DNA of 35,812 bases from Bacteroidales bacterium (GTDB lineage: Bacteria > Bacteroidota > Bacteroidia > Bacteroidales > Tenuifilaceae). Positions 18,974-28,153 of this stretch are shown one piece after another (within the stretch, counting starts at the first letter, position 1; the number at the start of each line of letters is the position of its first letter). Under the pieces are notes generated by a model, which did not search any database, was not told the DNA's origin, and worked only from the letters and a program-made list of their open reading frames with translations. The translations under genes and the position numbers were made by a program. Location of the stretch: the NCBI GenBank assembly GCA_028680705.1, contig JAQUJY010000025.1, forward strand, positions 1 through 35,812, written 5' to 3'.

Positions 18974-21900
18974 CTATTCCTTAATCATTTTAGAAACCTT
19001 GCGTTCACCATTCGTTCCGTAAACAGTAATAAGGTACACACCTTTGGCAAGCCTGCTGGTTGGGATATACTCTGTTGATGAACCATTCAACGGAATATTT
19101 ATGAGCGTTTGCCCAATAAGGTTAGTTACAACCACTCTGTTTAGCTGCTCGGCATTGTTTATGGTTATGTTGTCCTGGAATGGATTAGGATACATGGAAG
19201 CATCGCTAAGCATATTGTTGTCAATATCGGTTAACGTAATTTGGACAGTATTGCTAGGCACTGACTCACCCTCAGGATTACTGTATAGAGCTGTAACATA
19301 GTACCAGTGTGATCCACTGGGAATATCCTCATCAATATAAGTTGTTGTTTCAATGTTGCTTATGGTAGCAATAGCGGTTGAGTTTCTATAAACCTTATAG
19401 CCACTTAGTGTTCCCTCTGCCTTTTGTGATGGCAATTGGTTCTCTTCAATTCTAGCAACCTTTGTTAAATCAATTGTAGAGGTTAAGCCATGCTTGTTGT
19501 TATTCGTATTATAAGATATTTTCGAGGCACCAGCAATAAGGGTACTAATAATGAGTTCGTAAGCGTCTTCTCCATCGTCATAAATTTCCCAATTACCTTC
19601 TTCGTTCATTGCGTAGGAGTGTCCTGTTCCTGGGGAAACACTCTTGGTTCCACTGGATGGGTGGCCACTTTCATCTACGGGTACAATGGAAATATAAAAA
19701 TTATTGGTTACTATGATGGGTGTTTCAAGATCGTGTGAAACTTCTTTATTATGAATGGCCTCAATTGGTTCAGATGTGTAGAGAGGAGTTGTTTCACCAA
19801 ATGCATATATCTTAAATTGGAAAGTATTGTCTGGCCAAGGATAATTTTGGTGGTTATAAAAAGTGTGTATAAGTTTTGATATTTCTGCAGGGTAGGATAA
19901 TCCGAAATCAGTAATATCAAAAAGAGTTGCTCTTTCTGGAGTAGCCCAAATAAGACTGTTTAAATCAGAACTAGTGGCATAGTAAACTAGGTTTGGGTCG
20001 GTAAAAGGCCCAGGAGCACTCCATGATAATTCTACATCTTTCTGGTTAACAAGGGTTGCATTGAGATTTCGAGGCTTCGAAAGCGGTTCTTCTTCACCTT
20101 GGGTTGCAGAGAAGAGGGTGATGTTATCAATGTTAAAGTTAGCACCATCCTTACCTGTATAAACAAAGGCAAATTGCACGTTAGGTTTACCTTCGTAGGC
20201 TGCTAAATTAGTAATGGTAACTTTGTTCCAAACATAGTTTAGTTCTGAAGTCCAATTAAAATCAAGTTCTGTCCACAGATCGGCCCAAGTCCCTTCGCCA
20301 ATTCTAGCTTTAAGGGTAATGTCGCAATTATCGTTTGTAACGGACCAATGGTAGCTGCCATTAAAATAGAAAGTCATTGCTAATTCATTTTTATTGCTTA
20401 GATCAATAACTGGAGAAATTAACCATTCGTCTTGATCTTGTTCACCTTGCCATTGAACGTAGGCAAACTTTTGACCATCCTGAGGATTGATAGGTGTTGG
20501 GGGGTCACCAGCAATGGAATATCCTGTGCTTTCTTTCCAGGTATTATCAGCAATAGCTGTTTGTAGGGTCCAGCCTGTTGGAGGGAAAGTTGAGCCTTCA
20601 AAACTTTCATTAAATATGGTTTCTTCAACACTAACAGCATATGGGTCGTATCCATTAAGTGTATTAACGTTGCTTTCAGTTGGGTCAAGCCATGGTCTAA
20701 GTTGTTCCGAATTAGCAGTACCATTATTCTCCCAGTGGTAGTCGAATTTACCATAGAAATCGGGAGAAGTAGGATTGTTACACATTGAGGATCCCCCTGA
20801 TAACGTACCGATAATTAAACCGTTCTGATTAAAAAGCGGAGAACCGGATGAACCGCCTTCAGTCACACCCCAACCGTTTGCATTTTCGCTCCAAGTTACC
20901 CTCCAGGTTGAGTTTTTAGGCATAATAGATCCGCCAACATTAATAGATGCTGCGTTGTTTACAATGCTATTGGAGGTTGATATTTTTTTAACATCACCAG
21001 AAGGGTGATGGATGCTCACTCCTGGAGCAGGGTTTGTAGTTAATCTTGACCAACCGTTATAGTATGGGGCGTAGTTTTCAGGCACATCGCTATTGAAAGT
21101 AAGCAACTGAAAATCAGAACCTCCGCTAATTGGGCCTGTGGAAATTAGTTTACAACCAGTTATGACTTGGTTCTGTGGAGCCGTTCCGCTTCCACATGCT
21201 GGACGTTCAAAGTTGAAGTAGAATTGCCAAGCATACCTGTCTGCTGCACTGGCGTTCCCTCCACAGTGGTTTGCAGTTAAAAAATATGGGGTTCCATCCT
21301 CATTTGTATTATTGATCAACGAGCCAGAGCAAAGGTAGTAACTACTTCCTACTTTGAATACGATGTGCGCTACACCACGTTTTTCTTTCTGCCAATTATC
21401 ACCTACGGGTGAGCAATTAATGTCAATTTGGCAACTGCCTGAAGCTCCTGGCTGTGGCTTACTGTTATCTATACTCTGAAATGCATCAGCGTATGCATAG
21501 ATTAATTCACCAAGATTCAATTTGGCAGCAGTTGTGTAGTTAGCAATCTCAGTTTCTCCTTTGGGGTCATTAGGATTATTCTGGTCTAGTAAAGGTTCAA
21601 TGTATTCTATTGTAACCGTGTTACCAGGGATTAATCTTGTGCTAAGCACCCTGCTCGGATTGTTATTGTGACTACCTAGTGCACCAACTACATCCAGTTT
21701 ACTGGGGTCGTATATAAAAAGTTTTGATCCAACAGGAAGTTCATATTCGTCGAAAAGCAAACCAAGCGATGCTGCTCCTTCCGCTTTAAGGGTTAATCGC
21801 CACATCATGCTTCCATCGGAAAGTTTTGTCCACTCACCAGAATTATTTATGTTAACGTTTGCTGGTACCGATAAGCCAATTCGAAGTGGGTCACCCTGCT

Positions 21901-22102
21901 TATGGTTAACGTCATCCTCTTCAGCAATCTTGTTCCAATCAAAATTTGGAGTTAAATCAAGAACTTGTTTTGTTGAGGGTACATTAAACTTGGTACTTAG
22001 TGGAGTTTCTTTTTTCTCAATCTGTCCAAATACGCTGCTTGATACTAAAAATGCAATGGAAAGAGTAAAGAGTAGTTTAAAAATTGATAAGAACCTTTTC
22101 AT
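18974..22102 (-). CDS. T9SS-secreted trypsin-fold serine protease, lysyl-endopeptidase-like
   Basis: The protein has 1042 residues. A signal peptide (residues 1-26, ending SSSVFG) is followed by a propeptide (about 27-220), then a protease domain (about 222-485) that resembles Achromobacter lysyl endopeptidase (protease I): INCSPVGDNWQ, catalytic His279 in FLTANHC, Asp330 in GGSDFQLL and Ser419 in GGSSGSPLF, with several cysteines placed for disulfides. Asp448 (SPDFYGKF) appears to align with the aspartate that gives protease I its lysine preference, so cleavage after Lys is a reasonable inference. The rest comprises a MAM-like J module (about 495-685), an FN3-type region (LSKPRNLNATL...), further beta modules and a T9SS type A sorting domain (YPNP at 971). 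The enzyme is probably exported and matured extracellularly. It is a single-gene unit with its own terminator. Confidence 0.9.
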   Translation of the reverse strand: MKRFLSIFKLLFTLSIAFLVSSSVFGQIEKKETPLSTKFNVPSTKQVLDLTPNFDWNKIAEEDDVNHKQGDPLRIGLSVPANVNINNSGEWTKLSDGSMMWRLTLKAEGAASLGLLFDEYELPVGSKLFIYDPSKLDVVGALGSHNNNPSRVLSTRLIPGNTVTIEYIEPLLDQNNPNDPKGETEIANYTTAAKLNLGELIYAYADAFQSIDNSKPQPGASGSCQIDINCSPVGDNWQKEKRGVAHIVFKVGSSYYLCSGSLINNTNEDGTPYFLTANHCGGNASAADRYAWQFYFNFERPACGSGTAPQNQVITGCKLISTGPISGGSDFQLLTFNSDVPENYAPYYNGWSRLTTNPAPGVSIHHPSGDVKKISTSNSIVNNAASINVGGSIMPKNSTWRVTWSENANGWGVTEGGSSGSPLFNQNGLIIGTLSGGSSMCNNPTSPDFYGKFDYHWENNGTANSEQLRPWLDPTESNVNTLNGYDPYAVSVEETIFNESFEGSTFPPTGWTLQTAIADNTWKESTGYSIAGDPPTPINPQDGQKFAYVQWQGEQDQDEWLISPVIDLSNKNELAMTFYFNGSYHWSVTNDNCDITLKARIGEGTWADLWTELDFNWTSELNYVWNKVTITNLAAYEGKPNVQFAFVYTGKDGANFNIDNITLFSATQGEEEPLSKPRNLNATLVNQKDVELSWSAPGPFTDPNLVYYATSSDLNSLIWATPERATLFDITDFGLSYPAEISKLIHTFYNHQNYPWPDNTFQFKIYAFGETTPLYTSEPIEAIHNKEVSHDLETPIIVTNNFYISIVPVDESGHPSSGTKSVSPGTGHSYAMNEEGNWEIYDDGEDAYELIISTLIAGASKISYNTNNNKHGLTSTIDLTKVARIEENQLPSQKAEGTLSGYKVYRNSTAIATISNIETTTYIDEDIPSGSHWYYVTALYSNPEGESVPSNTVQITLTDIDNNMLSDASMYPNPFQDNITINNAEQLNRVVVTNLIGQTLINIPLNGSSTEYIPTSRLAKGVYLITVYGTNGERKVSKMIKE

Positions 22103-22367
22103 GGTATATTTATTTTAATGGATAGTTTGTTTCATGGTCTTAAAATATCTTAATTCTAGACGTTGTGAATATAATTTCCAGTAAAAATATTCGTTTTTTT
22201 TCAATAAACTAAAGAATTGGCTAAGTTTTATGGCGACAATAATTTTTGGGTGAAATTTAAAGTTTATGTAAACCAGTGTATTCAGTGGAAACTTGAGTTA
22301 TATCATTTGGAATAATTTTTATTAATCATTCGCTAGTTTTTGTATATTGCCTACTAAATCTGTACAA

Positions 22368-22874
22368 ATGAAAACATATAGGGTAATATTTTTAGTGCTT
22401 TTGTTCTCTTCGTGCTCAGTTCTGCAAAAAACTGTTGAGGTTGATTTATTCCCAATGGCTGTAGAGTCTTTCTTGCAGTCACCATTTGGCTATAGCGAAA
22501 CCATTGATGGTTTTAAAAAGGAAATGCCTGAGGGCACTCGCATTCAAAAGTTAATAAAGCGAAATCCTCAAGCACAGCATAAGCCTGATACAATCTATAA
22601 TTTTCTTTTTAAAAAGTCAAAGATCAGCATTTACAAAACACAGTTTAGCCAAGAGTTCCTTCTGGGAGGAAATGTGAGAAACAATCAAATAGGGTTAGTG
22701 AATGGCATTAGAAAAGGAATGACTAAAGCGCAGTTCTATCAATCGTTTACTAATTTGGAGTTTTCACAGCAGGATTCAGTCACACTAAAAGAACCGGGTA
22801 TTAACAGAACGGTAAGTTTTTATTTTAATAGGAAAGGGAAACTAGAACGTTTTACGTTTACGGGTAAAAATTAA
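22368..22874 (+). CDS. small predicted lipoprotein, function unknown
   Basis: This 168-residue protein starts at ATG 22368, which gives a lipoprotein signal peptide (MKTYRVIFLVLLFSSC, Cys16); an upstream in-frame TTG at 22347 would add seven polar residues and was not used. The mature domain is Lys/Phe/Gln-rich with no recognised enzyme motif. Its C-terminal half (GIRKGMTKAQFYQSF followed by a beta-rich end) weakly recalls the 'GMTKxxV' helix of BamE/SmpA-like small outer-membrane lipoproteins; this is a weak resemblance only. It is convergent with psd, whose stop is 13 bases away, and divergent from the lysyl-endopeptidase-like gene across a 265-base region that contains no other feature I can support. 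Confidence 0.7.
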   Translation: MKTYRVIFLVLLFSSCSVLQKTVEVDLFPMAVESFLQSPFGYSETIDGFKKEMPEGTRIQKLIKRNPQAQHKPDTIYNFLFKKSKISIYKTQFSQEFLLGGNVRNNQIGLVNGIRKGMTKAQFYQSFTNLEFSQQDSVTLKEPGINRTVSFYFNRKGKLERFTFTGKN

Positions 22875-22887
22875 AGTTTACAGCATA

Positions 22888-23547
22888 TTACTTCAGTGGT
22901 ATTACGGCAATAGCTGTTTGTGTACCTTTTACCTTTTGACCAATATTTACTTTTACGGTAGAATTGAGGGGAAGGAATAAATCAACCCTTGAACCAAACT
23001 TGATGAATCCCATTTCTTCTCCCTGTTTAGCATTACTACCCTTGCTTGTGTAGCATACAACCCTGCGGGCAAGGTAACCTGCAATTTGTCGAAATAGTAT
23101 TTGAACGCCATCGGAACGTTTAACGCCTATTGAAGTACGCTCATTTAGCGTTGATGATTTGGGCTCCCATGCCACAAGGAATTTTCCGGGATGATATTTA
23201 TGGTACACCACTTCACCCATAATTGGAAACCAGTTGATGTGCACATTCCATACCGACATGAATATAGATACCTGAATACACCTTTCCTTTAGAAACTCTG
23301 GTTCATCAACCTCTTCAATAACTACAACTGTTCCATCGCATGGCGAGAGCACCTTCTCGAGATCTGTATTGACCACACGTTTAGGAGTTCTGAAAAAACG
23401 TAGCATAAAAATGTACAGGGGTGTAAATAAAGCTATGGCTATGCATAGGGCAACATTGCCTAAGTAATACCATATTAGCGCACAAATGGCACCAAAAAGA
23501 ACTAATACAATTAGTAATACTCTAAAGCCTTCTTTATGTATTCGCAT
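22888..23547 (-). CDS. psd: phosphatidylserine decarboxylase (short, pyruvoyl-dependent form)
   Basis: This 219-residue protein fits the short (about 220 residue) Psd type. Two hydrophobic segments at the N-terminus (residues 10-30 and 31-48) anchor it in the inner membrane. Catalytic and processing residues are visible: Asp71 in SPCDGTV, His103 in WNVHINWFP and the Gly185-Ser186 self-cleavage site in FGSRVDLFLP, where Ser186 becomes the pyruvoyl group. The enzyme decarboxylates phosphatidylserine to phosphatidylethanolamine. It is the last gene of the rsfS-ftsH-DUF2007-cdsA-psd run, 66 bases after cdsA, so the enzyme that makes CDP-diacylglycerol and the enzyme that finishes phosphatidylethanolamine are in one probable operon; the phosphatidylserine synthase gene (pssA) is not in the window. 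Confidence 0.93.
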   Translation of the reverse strand: MRIHKEGFRVLLIVLVLFGAICALIWYYLGNVALCIAIALFTPLYIFMLRFFRTPKRVVNTDLEKVLSPCDGTVVVIEEVDEPEFLKERCIQVSIFMSVWNVHINWFPIMGEVVYHKYHPGKFLVAWEPKSSTLNERTSIGVKRSDGVQILFRQIAGYLARRVVCYTSKGSNAKQGEEMGFIKFGSRVDLFLPLNSTVKVNIGQKVKGTQTAIAVIPLK

Positions 23548-23613
23548 TTATATTATATTATAAAGGATTAACTATTAATATCTAATAACTCTTTTAACCT
23601 CAACCTCAATCCT

Positions 23614-24441
23614 CTAAATCAACATCATCATTTCAAGATAAACAAAAACTATAGGGGCCGAAAGCAATATACAATCAAATCTATCTAAAAAACCACCATG
23701 GCCAGGCAAAAATTTACCTGAATCTTTTACCCCAATACTACGCTTAAACATCGATTCAACCAAATCGCCAAAAACACCCATTACGGCTGTAATTAATCCA
23801 ATGGCAATCCAATGAAAAAGTGATACCTCAATAAAGAAAAGTGAAAGGATCCATGCGGTGAGCAATGTTGAAAAGATACCTCCAATAAGCCCCTCCCACG
23901 ATTTTTTTGGAGAAATGCGTGGGAACATCTTATTGCGGCCAATGCTCGTGCCAAGAATGTATGCGCCTGTATCGTTCGCCCAGATTAGTATAAAAAAGCC
24001 TAATAGTAGGTGGGTTTGGAAGCCAATTCGGTATGATGAGTAACTTAGGGCAAAGTAGTTGAGTAGCGAGAACGGGAAAGCAATGTATAAAAGTCCTAAC
24101 AGGGTATAACCAATGTTATGCATTGGCTTTTGGTGATTACGAAAGAGTTCGATAATAAAAACGCTAATTACCAGTGGAATTAGTCCAAGAAAGATGTATA
24201 TACCTAATTTACCTATTGCAAATAGGTAGTTTACGGCAAAAATAATTGCTCCTAGCACTAAGCCATAAAGATATTGTGGGCGAACACGAGCCTTAAAGGT
24301 TAGGCGGTAGAACTCGTATAGCGTAGCGAGGGTTAAACCCATAAAAACCACAAAAAAACTATACCGACCAAGTATTATTGACCCTATAATAATTAGTACG
24401 AATATGGCTCCGCTAATTGTCCGTAGTAGAAATGCGCTCAA
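23614..24441 (-). CDS. cdsA: phosphatidate cytidylyltransferase (CDP-diacylglycerol synthase)
   Basis: This 275-residue multi-pass membrane protein makes CDP-diacylglycerol from phosphatidic acid and CTP, the branch point for all phospholipids. The CdsA signature is clear near the C-terminus: SMFKRSIGVKDSGKFLPGHG followed by GFLDRFD, which matches the S-x-x-K-R-x4-K-D...P-x-H-G-G-x-x-D-R-x-D pattern and supplies the metal-binding acidic residues. Most of the rest is hydrophobic, with about seven or eight transmembrane segments. The start codon is only two bases after the stop of the upstream DUF2007 gene, so the two are probably translationally coupled. psd follows downstream. Confidence 0.95.
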   Translation of the reverse strand: MSAFLLRTISGAIFVLIIIGSIILGRYSFFVVFMGLTLATLYEFYRLTFKARVRPQYLYGLVLGAIIFAVNYLFAIGKLGIYIFLGLIPLVISVFIIELFRNHQKPMHNIGYTLLGLLYIAFPFSLLNYFALSYSSYRIGFQTHLLLGFFILIWANDTGAYILGTSIGRNKMFPRISPKKSWEGLIGGIFSTLLTAWILSLFFIEVSLFHWIAIGLITAVMGVFGDLVESMFKRSIGVKDSGKFLPGHGGFLDRFDCILLSAPIVFVYLEMMMLI

Positions 24442-24443
24442 AC

Positions 24444-24647
24444 CTACAAATCTTCTATTAGTTTCCTTGCTTTTGGTTCATCTTCTGGAGTTACGTAAAG
24501 CTCCGCTTCACCAATTGACGGGTATGATGAATCACGCTTGTTTAGCACAACTGCTTCTATGCCGTTACTGCTAAGCATTTGCTTAATAATCTCGGCCTCA
24601 AAGGGCTTGTCTGTGGAGAATACTAACGACCAACCTTGTTCTTTCAT
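24444..24647 (-). CDS. DUF2007 family small protein
   Basis: This 67-residue protein matches the DUF2007 pattern of a 'putative signal transducing' alpha/beta fold: FSTDKPFEAEIIKQMLSSNG, then a short strand-loop (EAVVLNKRD) and a C-terminal ELYVTPEDEPKARKLI motif. No catalytic residue is known for the family and the function is undetermined. It lies between ftsH (30 bases upstream) and cdsA (2 bases downstream). In Bacteroidota such small proteins commonly sit next to cdsA/ftsH, which suggests a link to membrane homeostasis, but this is inference from position. Confidence 0.85.
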   Translation of the reverse strand: MKEQGWSLVFSTDKPFEAEIIKQMLSSNGIEAVVLNKRDSSYPSIGEAELYVTPEDEPKARKLIEDL

Positions 24648-24677
24648 AATCAGCAGTATTATTTTTTATTCTTAACC

Positions 24678-26738
24678 TTATTCTTTTTCGCTTTCCTCTC
24701 CCTCTTGCTTCTTCTCTTCCTCTTCGATGTTTTTAACTAGTTCTTCGGCTCTTGTGTGCGATTTACGAGGGCCAAAAATCTTTTCTAGGTCTTCGCTAAA
24801 AATTACCTCACGTTCAAGGAGTAACTCAGCAAGTTGATTAAGACCATCCCTATTCTTTTTTAGAATATCTTTTGCTCTATTGTATGCAGAGTCTATAATC
24901 AGCTTAACCTCATTATCAATTATTTCGGCAGTTTTTTCGCTGTAGGGTTTCGAAAAAGCATATTCATTTTGACCCGATGAGTCGTAAAAACTAATGTTTT
25001 TAATCTCATTGCTCATGCCAAAGTAGGCAACCATGGCATAGGCCTGTTTTGAAACTTTTTCCAGATCGTTTAGTGCGCCTGTGGATATTTTTCCAAATAC
25101 TAATTCTTCGGAGGCTCTACCGCCCAAGAGAGAACTCATTTCATCGAGCAGTTGCTCGGTTGTTGTGAGTTGGCGCTCTTCGGGAAGATACCATGCAGCT
25201 CCCAACGACTTTCCTCTTGGTATAATTGAAACCTTTAGCAAAGGGTTAGCGTGCTCAAGAAGCCAACTTACTGTTGCATGTCCCGATTCGTGAAAGGCGA
25301 TAGTCCTTTTCTCTTCCAGCGAAATTATTTTATTCTTCTTTTCAAGCCCCCCAATTATTCTATCAATAGCGTCAAGGAAGTCCTGTTTTTCAACAAATTC
25401 TTTATTTTTTCGTGCTGCAATCAGCGCAGCTTCATTACAAACATTGGCAATATCGGCACCAGAAAAACCAGGGGTTTGCTTGGCCAGAAAATCGATACTG
25501 AAGTCTTTTTCAAGTTTAAGCGGTTTAGCGTGAACCTTAAAAATATCCTTTCTCTCTCTATAATCTGGTAGTTCAACATGGATTTGTCTATCGAAACGGC
25601 CTGCACGCATCAGTGCGCGGTCTAGTATATCGGCGCGGTTTGTTGCTGCAAGTATTATAACTCCTTGGTTTGAGGCAAAGCCATCCATTTCGGTAAGAAG
25701 CTGATTAAGCGTGTTCTCACGTTCATCATTTCCAGAGAAATTGGCGTTTTTACCCCTAGCTCTTCCTATGGCATCAATCTCGTCGATAAATACAATGCAC
25801 GGAGCTTTCTCTTTGGCCTGTTTAAATAAATCGCGCACGCGCGATGCACCCACTCCAACAAACATTTCAACAAAATCGGAACCCGACATGCTGAAGAAAG
25901 GAACATTTGCTTCGCCTGCTACAGCTTTGGCCAAGAGTGTTTTTCCGGTACCCGGAGGGCCAACAAGCAATACTCCTTTAGGGATTTTGCCCCCAAGGTC
26001 GGTGTACTTTTTTGGACTCTTCAGAAAGTCAACAATCTCCATTATTTCAACTTTGGCCTCCTCAAGGCCAGCAACTTCCGTAAAATCAGTCTTTGGATCC
26101 GATTCCTTGTCGAAAAGCTGTGCTTTTGATTTACCAACACTAAAGATATTGCCTGCACCACCTGCACCACCTCCTCCTTTGCTAATTCTTTTAAAAATGA
26201 AAAGCCAAATCCCAATTAGTATTACGATTGGAAAAATCCAGGTAAAAATCTCACCAAAATAGTTAGTTCTATCCTCGTAAACCGGCGAAATTCTTTCGCT
26301 AACACCGATCTCTTCCTGAGCCTCTTCCAACTGTCGCTCAAATGTGTCAATGGAACCAATGGTGAAAAAGAAGTGAGGTCCGTGTCGATCAACCTTCTCG
26401 GCGTCTTGTCCTAATTTATTTGAGTAATTGTTTAGACTGTTTTCTTTGATGTAAACCTCTACTTTCCCCGAGTTTCGAACTACTACCAACTTATCTATGT
26501 CACCCTGCTTTATCATCTGTACACGAACATCTTGCCATGTGGTTTCAATGGGGGTTTTAGTGCTGTAAAAAAGGTTCAGGGCAAGAATCCCTAGTATGAT
26601 AAGGATGTAGATCCAGTAAACATTGAATTTTTTCCCTCCAATATTAAAATTGCCACCCCCTTTATTGGATGGTTTCGATGGTGATCCTTTTTGGGTACCT
26701 TTTTTGTCCTTTTCAGGATTTGTATTTTTATTTTCCAT
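24678..26738 (-). CDS. ftsH: ATP-dependent zinc metalloprotease FtsH
   Basis: This 686-residue protein has a Lys/Gly-rich cytoplasmic start (1-38), a first transmembrane segment (about 41-59), a periplasmic domain, a second transmembrane segment (about 164-182) and a Gly-rich linker. The AAA+ module has Walker A GPPGTGKT (260-267), pore loop MFVGVG (292-297), Walker B IVFIDE (315-320) and arginine fingers in MRAGRFDR (377-384). The zinc protease has HESGH (483-487) and the third ligand Asp558 (ALNDLE). It degrades misassembled membrane proteins and some cytosolic regulators. The C-terminal tail is very acidic ([16 protein letters not shown]). It is the second gene of the run that starts with rsfS, 94 bases downstream of it. 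Confidence 0.97.
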   Translation of the reverse strand: MENKNTNPEKDKKGTQKGSPSKPSNKGGGNFNIGGKKFNVYWIYILIILGILALNLFYSTKTPIETTWQDVRVQMIKQGDIDKLVVVRNSGKVEVYIKENSLNNYSNKLGQDAEKVDRHGPHFFFTIGSIDTFERQLEEAQEEIGVSERISPVYEDRTNYFGEIFTWIFPIVILIGIWLFIFKRISKGGGGAGGAGNIFSVGKSKAQLFDKESDPKTDFTEVAGLEEAKVEIMEIVDFLKSPKKYTDLGGKIPKGVLLVGPPGTGKTLLAKAVAGEANVPFFSMSGSDFVEMFVGVGASRVRDLFKQAKEKAPCIVFIDEIDAIGRARGKNANFSGNDERENTLNQLLTEMDGFASNQGVIILAATNRADILDRALMRAGRFDRQIHVELPDYRERKDIFKVHAKPLKLEKDFSIDFLAKQTPGFSGADIANVCNEAALIAARKNKEFVEKQDFLDAIDRIIGGLEKKNKIISLEEKRTIAFHESGHATVSWLLEHANPLLKVSIIPRGKSLGAAWYLPEERQLTTTEQLLDEMSSLLGGRASEELVFGKISTGALNDLEKVSKQAYAMVAYFGMSNEIKNISFYDSSGQNEYAFSKPYSEKTAEIIDNEVKLIIDSAYNRAKDILKKNRDGLNQLAELLLEREVIFSEDLEKIFGPRKSHTRAEELVKNIEEEEKKQEGEESEKE

Positions 26739-26832
26739 TTTTTGTTCTCAATCTATTGTGATTGCAAGAGATAGTAACCAACCTAATCAGTGATTGTTTA
26801 ACCAGTTATTATAAAATTATATAGAGCAAGGG

Positions 26833-27198
26833 TTATTCATACTTAGTCCTTTTTGCATCGGCCCAAAGTTCTTCAAGTTTGTAAAACTGCCTCCATTCTG
26901 TTTGAAAAATATGGACAACAATATCTACATAGTCGAGAATTACCCAAATACTATTCTCGTACCCTCCTTTTTGCCAAGGTCTTTCTTGTGTTTTTTCTAT
27001 AACCTTATCCAGAATATTATCCGCAATGGCTCCAACTTGCGTGGATGAATCGGCATGGCATATAATAAAATGTTTACAAACGGCATTTGGTAATAATCCT
27101 AATTCAAGACTAATAATACCTGAACCTTTTTTTTCTGAGATTGCATCAATAATGCAGTTGTGAAGTATATCTGTTTTTTCCTTATTCCTATTGCCCAT
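26833..27198 (-). CDS. rsfS: ribosome silencing factor (Iojap/DUF143 family)
   Basis: This 121-residue protein has the RsfS/Iojap core: DILHNCIIDAISEKKGSGI, the strand FIICHADSSTQVGAIAD and the signature WVILDYVDIVVHIF with the tail FYKLEELWADAKR. RsfS binds ribosomal protein L14 (uL14) on the large subunit and blocks joining of the subunits when nutrients are short. It is the first gene of the - strand run leading into ftsH, behind a well-formed promoter, and is divergent from birA. Confidence 0.95.
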   Translation of the reverse strand: MGNRNKEKTDILHNCIIDAISEKKGSGIISLELGLLPNAVCKHFIICHADSSTQVGAIADNILDKVIEKTQERPWQKGGYENSIWVILDYVDIVVHIFQTEWRQFYKLEELWADAKRTKYE

Positions 27199-27229
27199 TT
27201 AAAGGATTTTGATGTTAAATATTAGTAAA

Positions 27230-27261
27230 CAAAGATACTGTTTTTTTAGTGTAATATCAAA
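27230..27261 (-). promoter_or_regulatory. Bacteroidetes-type promoter for rsfS-ftsH-DUF2007-cdsA-psd
   Basis: On the - strand a -33 element TTTG (27261-27258) and a -7 element TATCTTTG (27237-27230) are separated by 20 bases, very close to the Bacteroidetes primary sigma consensus TTTG-N19/20-TAnnTTTG. The predicted transcript would start about 25 bases before the rsfS ATG. Confidence 0.75.
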
Positions 27262-27360
27262 GGCTAACAATTGCTTAACACTTTTTAGTAAATGCAATAC
27301 CCATGTACCATTGGACTTCGTTTTTTTGTTGATATTTAGCGATTGTTTTTTACTTATTTA

Positions 27361-27388
27361 TTGTCATATAGTTTTTATGCTAATTTTG
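27361..27388 (+). promoter_or_regulatory. Bacteroidetes-type promoter for birA
   Basis: TAATTTTG (27381-27388) fits the -7 consensus TAnnTTTG exactly. A TTG at 27361-27363 gives a -33-like element with a rather short 17-base spacer. Transcription would start about 10-15 bases before the birA ATG at 27408. Confidence 0.55.
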
Positions 27389-27407
27389 TGCAACTAATAG
27401 GGGATGA

Positions 27408-28151
27408 ATGGAAAAAAAGCCAATTGGGAATACAGTAAAATGGTTTGGCGAGTTAAAATCGACGAATGACTACGCAACTTCAATTGCTCATTTTAACGGT
27501 TCGCATGGGATTGTAATCGCTTCTAAGTTCCAGAGCCAGGGTAGAGGACAAAGGGGAAATCAGTGGGAGAGTGAAAAGGGTAAAAATTTGCTCTTTAGCA
27601 TTGTACTTCATCCTAAATTTCTTGAAGTAAAAAATCAATTTTTGCTTTCTAAAGCAATTGCTTTATCGTTGTGCGATGTACTAAGCGTTTTTGCGAATGG
27701 GGTAAGCATAAAGTGGCCAAACGATATTTACATCGGGAATAAAAAAGTTGCTGGAATTTTAATTGAACACAGTTTTAGTTCAACTTACCTCGATACAACG
27801 ATTATAGGGGTTGGTCTTAATGTGAACCAAAGTGTTTTTTTGTCAAACGCTCCCAATCCTACCTCGTTATACCTTGAATTTGGGCATAATTTTGATATCG
27901 TAGTTTTACTAAACAGCGTTTGTAACGCTTTTAATAAGCGTTATGCTGAGGTAGAAGCAAATCAAGATCGAATTTCGGAAAACTATCTCCAAAATCTTTT
28001 CCGATTCGATGTTTTCCATAAGTATAGAGCATTAAACCAAATGTTTACTGCAAAAATTATTGGTGTCAGAAATTCAGGTGAACTAATGCTTCAAACAATT
28101 GATGGAGAAAGGCTAGAGTTTGCCTTTAAAGAGGTTGAATATGTTTTATGA
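27408..28151 (+). CDS. birA: biotin--[acetyl-CoA-carboxylase] ligase
   Basis: This 247-residue enzyme attaches biotin to biotin-dependent carboxylases by way of biotinyl-AMP. The catalytic core is clear: STNDYA near residue 18, the biotin-binding loop GRGQRGNQW (45-53), and KWPNDIYIGNKKVAGILIE (102-120), which contains the catalytic lysine Lys113. A short SH3-like C-terminal domain follows. There is no N-terminal winged helix, so it is the monofunctional ligase and not the BirA repressor form of E. coli. It is divergent from rsfS, with a promoter for each in the 209-base gap, and its stop codon is only two bases from the stop of the convergent SRPBCC gene. Confidence 0.95.
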   Translation: MEKKPIGNTVKWFGELKSTNDYATSIAHFNGSHGIVIASKFQSQGRGQRGNQWESEKGKNLLFSIVLHPKFLEVKNQFLLSKAIALSLCDVLSVFANGVSIKWPNDIYIGNKKVAGILIEHSFSSTYLDTTIIGVGLNVNQSVFLSNAPNPTSLYLEFGHNFDIVVLLNSVCNAFNKRYAEVEANQDRISENYLQNLFRFDVFHKYRALNQMFTAKIIGVRNSGELMLQTIDGERLEFAFKEVEYVL

Positions 28152-28153
28152 CT

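Noticed and set aside
22306-22349. Possible promoter for the lipoprotein at 22368 (TTTG then TAGTTTTTG or TATATTG)
   Set aside because: Each -7 candidate differs from TAnnTTTG by one base in length, and the spacers (24 or 33 bases) are wrong.
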